Source of the DNA: Saccharibacillus sp. CPCC 101409 | GTDB taxonomy: Bacteria > Bacillota > Bacilli > Paenibacillales > Paenibacillaceae | Assembly: GCF_030518235.1 (NCBI RefSeq) | Contig: NZ_JAULSA010000009.1 | Location: 62,001 to 126,000 of the forward strand | Reading direction: 5' to 3' | DNA length: 64,000 nucleotides | In this document: in pieces, positions 43,794 through 51,349 of the stretch | Layout: the number at the start of each line of letters is the position of its first letter | Position numbering within the stretch: position 1 is the stretch's first letter | Translations under genes and position numbers: made by a program | Notes under the pieces: generated by a model | What the model was told of the DNA's origin: nothing | What the model saw: the letters and a program-made list of their open reading frames with translations, nothing else | Databases searched by the model: none

Positions 43794-45473
43794 ATGAGCG
43801 AGTGGACGGAAGTAACAGAGATTCCGCGCAGTAAGCGCATCTTGTTTCTGGGGGACAGCATCACGGAAAACGGTACCTATATCCGCGATTTGGACGCGGT
43901 GTTTACCAGGCTTCTGCCGCAGTGCGGGATCGAATGGATCGGTCTTGGGGTCAGCAGCGAAACGGCGGCGGGCACGCACGAGATTACGCATCCGTTCCCG
44001 CGCCCGGACGTGCACGAACGGCTGGACCGGGCGCTGGCGGAGACCCGGCCGGACTGGGTGTTTGTTTGCTACGGGATGAACGACGGCATCTACCATCCGT
44101 TTGCGCGGGAGCGCTTCGACGCTTACCGGAGCGGGATGGAGCGAATGGTCGCCAAAATCGAGCAGGCCGGCGCGCAGCCTATTCTGCTCACTCCGCCGCC
44201 GTTCGATATCTTGTCCGTCAACGGGCGTCCGCAGCCGGAAGGCCTGCCGGATTATTCGTTCGACGATCCGTACGGGAAATACGACGAGGTATTGGGCTTC
44301 TACTCGGATTGGCTGCTGGCGTACGGACGCGAAAAAGGACTCAAAACTGTCGATATCCGTCGCCCTTTGCACGCGTTTATCGAACAAAATCGGGAGCGGA
44401 ATCCGGATTTCCGATACGGCGACGGGGTGCACCCGGACGAAGCCGGCCACGCGGTCATTGCGCATACGATTCTGAAAAAGGTGTTTCGGCTGGAATGGGA
44501 ACAGATGCCGGAGTGGCTGAGCGAAGACGGGGAATTTCTTCACCTTGTGACGGAGCGCAGGGAACTGCTCAAAGCATCCTGGCGCGAGCATGTGGGACAC
44601 AGCAATCCGTACAAACTCGACGCGCTGCCGCTCGGCGAAGCGCTGAAGCGGGTGGAAGAGCTGCTGCCTGCGATCCGCGAAGCGGCGCGGCGGGAAGGCG
44701 GCGAGTTGGACGAGCGGCTGTCGGATTGGAACGGTTTGGTCCGGCGGGATTACAAACTGAACGGACGTTCCTGCCTGGTCGTGGAACCGCGGACACCGGC
44801 GGACGGGCGTCCCTGGATCTGGCGGACGGAATTCTTCGGCGATTTCGCGAACGCGGATCTCGAACTGGCGCGCCTGGGCTGGCATATCGGGTATATCGGG
44901 CTCAGCCATCTGTACGGTTCGCCGTTTGCGGCGCGGGAAATGGAAGTGTTCCGCAGCGACGCGGCGCGGCGGTTCGATCTTGCTTCCAAACCCGTGCTGT
45001 TTGGTTTCAGCCGGGGCGGGCTGTACGCGGTCCGCTACGCGGAGACGTTTCCGCAGCATACGCGCGCCCTGTATCTGGACGCGCCGGTCGTGGATATCGC
45101 CAGCTGGCCGGGCGGCTTCGGCGCGGGGCACGGCTCGCCGGAGGAATGGGAGGACTGCCTGGATGTGTACGGAATCCCGCGCGGCGCATATCGTGCGGCC
45201 GAAGGTACGGGCACGGGCGCGGCCAAAGTTACGGACGAACTGTTGGAAATGCTTGCGGTCCCGGCGCGGGCCGGCATCCCGATTCTGCTGGTGGCCGGCG
45301 GAGCGGACGAAGCGGTGCCGTTTGCGGAAAACGGCGAAATCCTGGCGCGGCGCTATCTTGAATGCGGAGGCGTCATCGAGCAGATCGTCAAGCCGGACTG
45401 CGGGCACCATCCGCACGGCCTGGAACATCCGCAGCCGGTGGTGGACTTCGTCAGGTCTTCGCCGGCGAAGTGA
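43794..45473 (+). CDS. SGNH esterase fused to an alpha/beta-hydrolase
   Basis: A 559-residue cytoplasmic protein with two complete but unrelated hydrolase folds. Residues 14-235 form an SGNH/GDSL esterase: nucleophile S22 in LGDSITENG, GMND block, and the Asp/His pair in DGVHPDEAGH. Residues about 315-559 form an alpha/beta-hydrolase: nucleophile S406 in FGFSRGGLYA, an Asp near ILLVAGGADEAVP and the His region CGHHPHGLEHP. Both halves keep their catalytic residues. They may remove different ester groups (for example acetyl groups) from one carbohydrate or lipid. ATG 43794 follows AAGGAAAAA. Its last 23 bp overlap the end of the convergent regulator gene. Confidence 0.78.
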   Translation: MSEWTEVTEIPRSKRILFLGDSITENGTYIRDLDAVFTRLLPQCGIEWIGLGVSSETAAGTHEITHPFPRPDVHERLDRALAETRPDWVFVCYGMNDGIYHPFARERFDAYRSGMERMVAKIEQAGAQPILLTPPPFDILSVNGRPQPEGLPDYSFDDPYGKYDEVLGFYSDWLLAYGREKGLKTVDIRRPLHAFIEQNRERNPDFRYGDGVHPDEAGHAVIAHTILKKVFRLEWEQMPEWLSEDGEFLHLVTERRELLKASWREHVGHSNPYKLDALPLGEALKRVEELLPAIREAARREGGELDERLSDWNGLVRRDYKLNGRSCLVVEPRTPADGRPWIWRTEFFGDFANADLELARLGWHIGYIGLSHLYGSPFAAREMEVFRSDAARRFDLASKPVLFGFSRGGLYAVRYAETFPQHTRALYLDAPVVDIASWPGGFGAGHGSPEEWEDCLDVYGIPRGAYRAAEGTGTGAAKVTDELLEMLAVPARAGIPILLVAGGADEAVPFAENGEILARRYLECGGVIEQIVKPDCGHHPHGLEHPQPVVDFVRSSPAK

Positions 45474-47070
45474 GCGCGGCGGGAGCGGCGGCCGTTTCGC
45501 GCAGCAGGGCGGGCAGCGCTTCGGCCAGAAGCTGACGCGTCCAGGCGTCGTCGAAGTTCCATTCGGCGTCGAGCAGATGAACGCTCGGCGCATGCCGGTG
45601 CAGCAGGCCCGACTCCAGGAGCAGTCGGGCTTGTTTGTGCGCGGCCTCGCCGCGGCCGCGCATCAGGAACAAGCGGTCCGCCGCGTACTCGCCGAGTTCC
45701 TCCAGCCGGACGAGGCGGAAGCCCACGCCCGCTTCGATCATGCGGGCGATCTTGGCGCACGGGAGGAAGCCGCCCGTGCGGTGCAGCGTGGCGGCCAGGC
45801 CCTGGCCGGCCATTACGTAGAGCCGCGCGTCGACCAGCACGAACGCGGCCGCCGTTTCGCCGTCCGCTATGCCGGCGGCATCCCATGCGCCGCGCAGAGC
45901 GTCGGCGTGCGCGGCAGTCCAGGCCGCCGCTTCGCTCCGGCGGCCGATCAGTTCGCCGATGCGCAGCAGGCGCTCGTCGGGCGGCACGAAACGCTCGATC
46001 GATACGGCGCGGCACAGCGCGCCGAGCTTCTCGAGCCGGACGTCGTCGGCGCTCTCGCAGATCACAAGATCGGGGCGCAGCGGAGCCAGGCGCTGCTCGT
46101 CGAGCGAAACGCCGGCATCGGCGATGCCGGCAAGCTCGCCGCCGTAAGCGACCTGATGGCGCACGATAGCCAGCGAAGCGGCGGCCGGCCTGACGCCGAG
46201 CCGCAGCAGGTCGCCGGTCAAGCCGCCGGAGACCGCGATGCGCCGGGGGATTCCCTCCGGCGCGGAACCCGCCGTTCGCACGGCCTGCGTGCGCCGCCGG
46301 GCCAGTTGGACATAGTAGCGGGGCGAGACGCCCATAAACCGGCTGAACCGGCGGCTGAAATAGTATTCGTCGCGAAAGCCGACGCTGCGGGCGATCTCGC
46401 GCAGCGGATCGTCCGTCCGCGTCAGCAGCTCGCGCGCTTTGTCCAGGCGCAGCTCGTTCAGGTAATCGAGCGGAGCGCGGCCGGTCATCTGCCGGAACAG
46501 GGCGCTGTACTGCCAGCGTCCGACCCCCGAGCGCTTCAGCAGCTCGCCGACCGTCAGCGACTCGCGGTAGTGGCGGTGGAGATAGTCCACCGTTTCGCGC
46601 ACGCTGTCCGCCGCCGCGCCGCCGGGCGCGGCTTCCGCGCGCGCTTCGAGCAGCGCTAAGAGCAGTTCCTGCGCGGCGATGCGGCGGCGCAGCGCGCTTT
46701 GCGGCGACCCGTCCGGCTCGGCCTCAAGCCGCGCCAGCATCCGCTGCGCGGGGGCCGCCGGCAGCGTTCTCCATTCGCCGCCGCCGGGCAGGCCGGAGGC
46801 CGGGGACTCCGCTCCGCCGCGCGCCGCGCGGTTATGCAGAAGAAAAGCGAAGCGCAGCCGCCGCGCTTCGGGTTCTTCCGCTTCCGGGACCTCGGCGGCG
46901 CTGCGGCGGTCTTCGCGTTCCGGCGCGTCCGGGACGAGCAGGCGGGCCCGGCATGCTTTGCCGGCTGCGATCTCGCAGATGTAAGCCTCGCGGGGGACCT
47001 GCTGCGCCGAGGCGTACATCCCCAGCCACTGAATATCGAACGGCCATTCGGACCGGTCGCTCTGCCGCAT
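45451..47070 (-). CDS. Btr-like AraC regulator with siderophore-binding domain (copy 1)
   Basis: A 539-residue protein. The centre is an AraC double HTH (LTVGELLKRSGVGRWQYSALFRQMTG and REIARSVGFRDEYYFSRRFSRFMG, residues about 175-275). The C-terminal half is a periplasmic-binding-protein fold of the ferric-siderophore type (RRIAVSGGLTGDLLRLGVRP, PDLVICESADDVRLEKLG, AYAADRLF-type end) but without signal peptide. This is the design of B. subtilis Btr, which senses a siderophore in the cytoplasm and activates its uptake genes. ATG 47070 follows AAAGGAG by 8 nt. Codon 1-130 is weakly conserved. Unlike copy 2, no Fur box is seen upstream. Confidence 0.82.
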   Translation of the reverse strand: MRQSDRSEWPFDIQWLGMYASAQQVPREAYICEIAAGKACRARLLVPDAPEREDRRSAAEVPEAEEPEARRLRFAFLLHNRAARGGAESPASGLPGGGEWRTLPAAPAQRMLARLEAEPDGSPQSALRRRIAAQELLLALLEARAEAAPGGAAADSVRETVDYLHRHYRESLTVGELLKRSGVGRWQYSALFRQMTGRAPLDYLNELRLDKARELLTRTDDPLREIARSVGFRDEYYFSRRFSRFMGVSPRYYVQLARRRTQAVRTAGSAPEGIPRRIAVSGGLTGDLLRLGVRPAAASLAIVRHQVAYGGELAGIADAGVSLDEQRLAPLRPDLVICESADDVRLEKLGALCRAVSIERFVPPDERLLRIGELIGRRSEAAAWTAAHADALRGAWDAAGIADGETAAAFVLVDARLYVMAGQGLAATLHRTGGFLPCAKIARMIEAGVGFRLVRLEELGEYAADRLFLMRGRGEAAHKQARLLLESGLLHRHAPSVHLLDAEWNFDDAWTRQLLAEALPALLRETAAAPAALTSPAKT

Positions 47071-47119
47071 TGCTCTCACTCCTTTGACGTCTTCTGGTTT
47101 GTTCCTTGTTCTATCGACG

Positions 47120-47128
47120 ATTATAGCA
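47120..47128 (-). promoter_or_regulatory. Extended -10 promoter of regulator copy 1
   Basis: On the minus strand TGCTATAAT, a perfect extended -10, lies 50 bp before the start codon. Confidence 0.55.
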
Positions 47129-47178
47129 CGCGTGCGCGGACGCAGGCGTCCGGGTCCCCGCCGCGTCTAGACAGATAA

Positions 47179-47210
47179 AGACTCCGCCCGTGCTGCGCAC
47201 GGCGAAGTCT
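47179..47210. repeat. Palindromic repeat, copy A
   Basis: AGACTCCGCCCGTG and CGCACGGCGAAGTCT form an imperfect hairpin. The same sequence recurs in direct orientation at 47653-47690. The stretch 47211-47421 between it and the array holds no gene that I accept. Confidence 0.6.
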
Positions 47211-47421
47211 CGGATTGTCGAGAAAGAATTGGCTGTAAGCCTAACTGGTACCATGACCGCTTAAGAGGTAAGGTTACGCCCATCGAAAACCCGCTTGAGC
47301 CGTGCGTGTTTCCGATGAACGCAACCCTTGGATTTGATGCGGTCAAGGTACTGGGTAAGTTCGATTGACAGGAAACGTTGCGGAAAGGGCCCTTCGGGAG
47401 AAATAAAGCAAAGGTTAAGTA

Positions 47422-47647
47422 GAATCGAAATAGCTGCGTATATGCCCTTATTTAGGCTTAATCTTACGTTTTCGAGGAAATAACGACGCTGATACATCTA
47501 TTTCGAATTTTTTCGCTTTGATTCGGCTTTTGGCGCCCGAATAGCTGCACCTGCGTCGCTATTTGAAGAAATCGAAGGGTTTCGCCCCGAATAAGTGTAC
47601 CTGCGGCGCTATTTTCCGTTTGGAACTCTACCCGGCTTTCTCCACAG
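47422..47647 (+). repeat. Four-unit intergenic repeat array, copy 1
   Basis: Four related 24-nt units start at 47429, 47479, 47540 and 47590, so they are spaced 50, 61 and 50 bp. Each begins AATA and ends TATT (or TTATT), and the last two share TGxACCTGCGxCGCTATT. The whole 226-bp block reappears in inverted orientation at 51013-51237 without gaps, with roughly 30 mismatches by hand count. Confidence 0.8.
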
Positions 47648-47652
47648 CCGAA

Positions 47653-47690
47653 AGACTCCGCCCGTGCTGCGAACGGCGGAGTCTTGGCGG
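47653..47690 (-). terminator. Palindromic repeat copy B; terminator of binding protein 1
   Basis: On the minus strand AAGACTCCGCC pairs with GGCGGAGTCTT, ending in TTTC. It sits about 100 bp beyond the stop of the binding-protein gene. It shares its sequence with the hairpin at 47179. Confidence 0.55.
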
Positions 47691-47792
47691 AGTCTTTCGG
47701 TTTGGCGTCCTGGAGCGCCGCCTGCTGCGGGCGGCGCTCCGATGCCAATCCGCGCGGGCGCGGCCGGCGGCATGTCTGGAAACTCCTGCGGG

Positions 47793-48830
47793 TTACTCCG
47801 TTTCGTTGATGACTTTCGCCAGTTCGTCCAGCAGGCGCTCGCTCGTGATCGGATCGTCGAAGTTCCATTTGCTGTCCAGAATATGCACGCGGCCTTTCTC
47901 GACGGCGGGGATCGTTTTCCAGACCGAGCTTTTGAGCAGGGCGTTCTGCGTCTCCATCGTTTCGGTATCGGCTTCGTTCGTCAGGACGAAAATTTCCGTG
48001 CCCACATAGTCGGGGATCAGCTCGCTCGACACGTCGATAAAGCGGTCGCCTTTATCGATCAGCTTCTGTACGTTTTCCGCCGGTTTCAGGCCGAGGCGTC
48101 CGTACAGCGTCTGGTTAAAGCCCTGATTGCCCATGATGTACATCGTTTTGCCGAGCAGCAGCAGGGAAGAAGCGGTGGCATTTTCCGGCAGGTCCAGCGA
48201 AGCCTTTGTTTCTTCGACCTTTTTCTCGTATCCCGCGATCCAGGTTTCGGCTTCTTCCGTCCTGCCGGCGATATCGCCGAGCGTGCGCACGCGGTCGAGC
48301 ATATCGGTCGGACCGCTTTTCCCGGTTACGACGGTCGGCGCGATCTTCTCCAGCGATGCGAACTGCTCTTCGTCCCAGTCGTTGAATACGATCAGATCGG
48401 GATTCAGCGACATGATCTTTTCCAGCGAATACGGGACGCCGATATCTTCGATGCCGTCCAGCAGGTCGGGATAAGCGACCTGGGTGCCGATTACGCTCAG
48501 CGGAGCGCCGAGCGGTTTGACGCCCAGGGCGAGCAGGTCGCCCGGTTCGCTTCCCACGTAAACGATCCGCTGCGGCGAAACCGGGATTTCGACTTGGCGA
48601 TCGGCGCTGTCCGTATATGTACGCGTGCCCGAAGCTTCCGCTTCCGTTTCCGCGGTTTCCGCGGTTTTCGCTTCGGGTTGGGTCTGGCTGTCCGGGCTTT
48701 CCGCAGCCGCCTGCTGCTCCGGCGCGGCGCTCCCGGCGGCCGGGGTCGAATCGGCGCCGCAGGCCGACAGCGGCAGCGCCAGCAGGGTCAGCAGCAGCAG
48801 CGGCCGGAAAAGTTTCATCGTTTTGAACAT
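47793..48830 (-). CDS. Iron-siderophore-binding lipoprotein (copy 1)
   Basis: A 345-residue substrate-binding lipoprotein. The lipobox is LSAC, followed by an acidic Ala/Glu linker (residues about 25-60). The FeuA/FhuD-type domain (cluster A-8) starts at RQVEIPVSPQRIVYVGSEPGDLLALGVKP. It binds ferric siderophores outside the cell for a FecCD-type permease, possibly the pair at 40.5-42.6 kb. The ATG at 48830 (MFKTMKLF) is chosen because AAAGGAG lies 8 nt upstream; the ATG at 48836 is only 2 nt from it. A perfect Fur box is upstream. Confidence 0.88.
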   Translation of the reverse strand: MFKTMKLFRPLLLLTLLALPLSACGADSTPAAGSAAPEQQAAAESPDSQTQPEAKTAETAETEAEASGTRTYTDSADRQVEIPVSPQRIVYVGSEPGDLLALGVKPLGAPLSVIGTQVAYPDLLDGIEDIGVPYSLEKIMSLNPDLIVFNDWDEEQFASLEKIAPTVVTGKSGPTDMLDRVRTLGDIAGRTEEAETWIAGYEKKVEETKASLDLPENATASSLLLLGKTMYIMGNQGFNQTLYGRLGLKPAENVQKLIDKGDRFIDVSSELIPDYVGTEIFVLTNEADTETMETQNALLKSSVWKTIPAVEKGRVHILDSKWNFDDPITSERLLDELAKVINETE

Positions 48831-48859
48831 GATCATGACTCCTTTTTGTCTAATATTCA

Positions 48860-48878
48860 GATAATGATAATCATTATC
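48860..48878 (-). promoter_or_regulatory. Perfect Fur box
   Basis: GATAATGATAATCATTATC is identical to the 19-bp classical Fur consensus. It lies 30 bp before the start of binding protein 1, so iron repression of this gene is very likely. Confidence 0.9.
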
Positions 48879-49003
48879 ACTATCGCTAAAAGGTATCATA
48901 ATCGCTTTGCAGGCATGGAACAATAGAAAAAATGCAGATTTTGTTTTGTACAAAATGCAGGAAGAAGACAAGCCGAAGGCATAGACTTCGGAGAACCGGA
49001 AGT

Positions 49004-50923
49004 CTATCGGCCGTTCAACAAAGCGGGCAGGTCGCCGAGCAGCCGGCTGCGGCTGTAGGCGTCGAACGCGTTCCAGCGCGAAGATTCGACTACGTGTACG
49101 CCCCGGACCGCGGCCTTACTCAGCTTCTTCCAGTGAGGACCGCGCATGAAGTCGTCCGCGGCGCGCCGGTCCGGCTGCGAAGACGACATCAGCATAAAGA
49201 TCCGGTCCGCCGCATAAACGGAAGCCGCTTCCGGCGAGATCTCCATGTAACCTTCGTCCCGGATCAGCATGCTGCGAACCGGCTCCGCGGGACGAAGCCC
49301 GTCGGGATGATACAGCATCGAAGAAAGACCGATCTTGCCCATCACGAAAAATCGTCCCCGTTCGAACAAAAACACGGAGGCGGTTTCCCGCACGCCTCCC
49401 GAACCCGAACCGCCGCCGAGGCCGCGCCACATGCCCTGTTCCGCTTCGAAATAGCGTTCCAGCCAGCGTTCGGCCTGCCGCTCGCGCCCAAACCAGCGGC
49501 CGAGCAGCCGTATCCGCTCGCCGAGCGGACTCCACGAATCGTGCACCAGCACCGGCGCGATCTTCGACCAGAGCCGGCTGGTCCGCTCGTCCATGCTTGT
49601 GCAGACGATCAGGTCCGGATGAATTCGGGCCGCTCCGCGCAGGTCGTCGTCGGATGACAGTTCGATAAAGCCGCCGAGCCGTTCGCCGCAGAAGCCGCTC
49701 TGCGCCGGCATGCAGTGTCCGCCCACAGGCTGGATGCCGAGCGCCAGCAGGTCGCCCACGGCTTCGCCGACATACAGCACCCGCCGCGGCTTGGCGGGCA
49801 CGCTCACCCGGCGGTGCAGCGAATCGCGCACCGTCAGCATGCCTTCGCCCCGCCTCGCATAGCGGCCGGGCGCGCTGCCCGTCGCCGCCCGGAAGCGGCG
49901 GCTGAAGTAATACTCGTCGCGAAAGCCGGTTCGCGACGCAATCTCGCGCAGGGGGCCGTCGCCCCTGCGCAGCATCTGCCCGGCGCGCTCGATGCGCAGC
50001 GCGTTCAGGTATTCCAGCGGGGCCATGCCGGTGATGGCCCGGAACACCGCGGCGTAGCGCCGCGGCGTCAGCCCGGCGGCTTCCGCGAGCCGGGCCGCCG
50101 TCCAGTCCTCGGCGAAGCGGCGTTCCAGCGCCGCGATGCCGTCCGCGACGGCGCGCGCGGCCTCGGAGGGAACCGACGCCGGTTCTTCGGATGCGGCCAG
50201 CAGGCCGAGCAGCCGCTCGAAGCCGGCCTGGCGCCGGCGGCGGGTCGCATCCGTGCGCGCGAAGCGCAGCGCGTGCAGTTCTTCCGCCAGCGCCGACGCT
50301 TCCGGCGAAGCGGCGGCGAGGCCGCCGGCAAAGCCGGGCAGTTCGCCGGCATAGCGCGCCGGCTCCGGTTCGGTCAGATCGGCCGCCGTGAAGTCGAAGC
50401 GGCAGTAGACCGCCTTGCCGCCGCCGGCAGGCGCGGGGCAGGGCGGCGCCGGGGCGGGACCCTGCGGAAGCGGGCCCGCCGCCCGTCCGGTATCGGCCGC
50501 CCGCCGGGCATCGGGCGGCGCGCTTTGCCTCGGCGCGGCAGGTCTCTGCGCGCCGCATTCCGATGGGTTTCGCGCGGGAACATTCTGTCCCGGCGCGCTT
50601 TGCTTCGGCATGCCGGATTCCGGCATGCTTTCTCCCGGCGTACCGTGCCGGGAAGCTTCCCCCGCGGCGCCGATCTCCGCGGCCGAGCCGGGAGGGAGCA
50701 GCAGGACTTCGCCCGCTTGCAGCGTAAGCGGACCGTCTCCGACGTCCACGCGCAGCGAACCGGCGCTGGCGAACAGCAATCGATAGACGGGCGAGTAGGC
50801 GAGCCGATCGCCGCCGCATAGTTCGACGCGCTCCGACGCCAGCAGGTGGCAGCGCAGCGCTTCCGGCAGCGCCCCGCTGCCGCGGCCGTTCCGGCCGTCC
50901 TGCGCATAAAATTCGGTGTCCAT
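49004..50923 (-). CDS. Btr-like AraC regulator with siderophore-binding domain (copy 2)
   Basis: A 639-residue paralogue of the regulator at 45.5 kb. An N-terminal AraC cupin segment (residues about 30-85) is interrupted by an insertion of roughly 80 residues rich in Pro, Ala, Gly and Arg. Then come the double HTH (WTAARLAEAAGLTPRRYAAVF, REIASRTGFRDEYYFSRRFR) and a cytoplasmic siderophore-binding domain starting RRVSVPAKPRRVLYVGEAVGD. The ATG at 50923 is preferred over 50929, since AAAGGAG is 8 nt from the former and 2 nt from the latter. It has a Fur box and precedes binding protein 1, which it may activate. Confidence 0.82.
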   Translation of the reverse strand: MDTEFYAQDGRNGRGSGALPEALRCHLLASERVELCGGDRLAYSPVYRLLFASAGSLRVDVGDGPLTLQAGEVLLLPPGSAAEIGAAGEASRHGTPGESMPESGMPKQSAPGQNVPARNPSECGAQRPAAPRQSAPPDARRAADTGRAAGPLPQGPAPAPPCPAPAGGGKAVYCRFDFTAADLTEPEPARYAGELPGFAGGLAAASPEASALAEELHALRFARTDATRRRRQAGFERLLGLLAASEEPASVPSEAARAVADGIAALERRFAEDWTAARLAEAAGLTPRRYAAVFRAITGMAPLEYLNALRIERAGQMLRRGDGPLREIASRTGFRDEYYFSRRFRAATGSAPGRYARRGEGMLTVRDSLHRRVSVPAKPRRVLYVGEAVGDLLALGIQPVGGHCMPAQSGFCGERLGGFIELSSDDDLRGAARIHPDLIVCTSMDERTSRLWSKIAPVLVHDSWSPLGERIRLLGRWFGRERQAERWLERYFEAEQGMWRGLGGGSGSGGVRETASVFLFERGRFFVMGKIGLSSMLYHPDGLRPAEPVRSMLIRDEGYMEISPEAASVYAADRIFMLMSSSQPDRRAADDFMRGPHWKKLSKAAVRGVHVVESSRWNAFDAYSRSRLLGDLPALLNGR

Positions 50924-50942
50924 CGACATCGCTCCTTTGACA

Positions 50943-50961
50943 AATGATAACCGTTATCATT
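50943..50961 (-). promoter_or_regulatory. Fur box upstream of regulator copy 2
   Basis: AATGATAACCGTTATCATT is a perfect dyad with the 7-1-7 Fur pattern (TGATAAC-C-GTTATCA). It overlaps the region 20-40 bp before the start codon. Confidence 0.85.
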
Positions 50962-51012
50962 GTAGCGCGCGAAAAAGGAGCTTTTCAATAAAAATCGAAA
51001 AGCTCCGCAGAA

Positions 51013-51237
51013 TGTCGAGAAAGCCGGGCAGGGTTCCGCGCGGAAAATAGCGGCACAGATACATTTATTTGGAGCAAAACCCTTCGATTTCTTCAAATAG
51101 CGGCGCAGGTGCAATTATTCGGGGGCCAAACGCCGAATCGAAGCGAAAAAACTCGAAATAGATGTATCAGCGCCGTTATTTTCCCGAAAACGCAGGATCA
51201 AGCCTGAATAAGGGTATATACGCAGCTATTCAGATTC
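51013..51237 (-). repeat. Four-unit intergenic repeat array, copy 2 (inverted)
   Basis: The reverse complement of this block aligns with 47422-47647 over its whole length without gaps. The four 24-nt units and their 50/61/50 spacing are kept. It lies between binding protein 2 and regulator copy 2. The rest of 50962-51344 shows nothing else apart from a solo unit at its right end. Confidence 0.8.
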
Positions 51238-51325
51238 GTCCTTCCGCTCGCTTTGGTTCTCCAGTCTTTTCCCCGACCATTGATTCCAATCGAATGATTT
51301 GAAGAAAGAGCGGCGTTCGGTTCAA

Positions 51326-51349
51326 ACCAATTGTGCCTGCGGCGTTATT
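51326..51349 (+). repeat. Solo repeat unit overlapping the stop of binding protein 2
   Basis: The 24 nt share GTGxCCTGCGGCGxTATT with the last unit of the array. The unit contains the stop codon (51345-51347) of the binding-protein gene on the minus strand, so it has entered or been captured by the gene end. Confidence 0.55.

Noticed and set aside
42744-45593. A 949-codon open frame on the minus strand
   Set aside because: It is antisense to the aldo/keto reductase and hydrolase fusion, both of which have clear catalytic motifs. It has no recognisable domain.
47261-47497. A possible 78-residue minus-strand protein in the gap before array copy 1
   Set aside because: Its first part runs through the repeat array, it has no ribosome binding site, and no family is recognised. 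It might be a remnant, but the support is too weak.
47429-47613. CRISPR-like array (24-nt units with 26-37-nt spacers)
   Set aside because: The units differ from each other at many positions, there are only four, and the spacers are conserved between the two copies, unlike CRISPR spacers. No cas genes are near.
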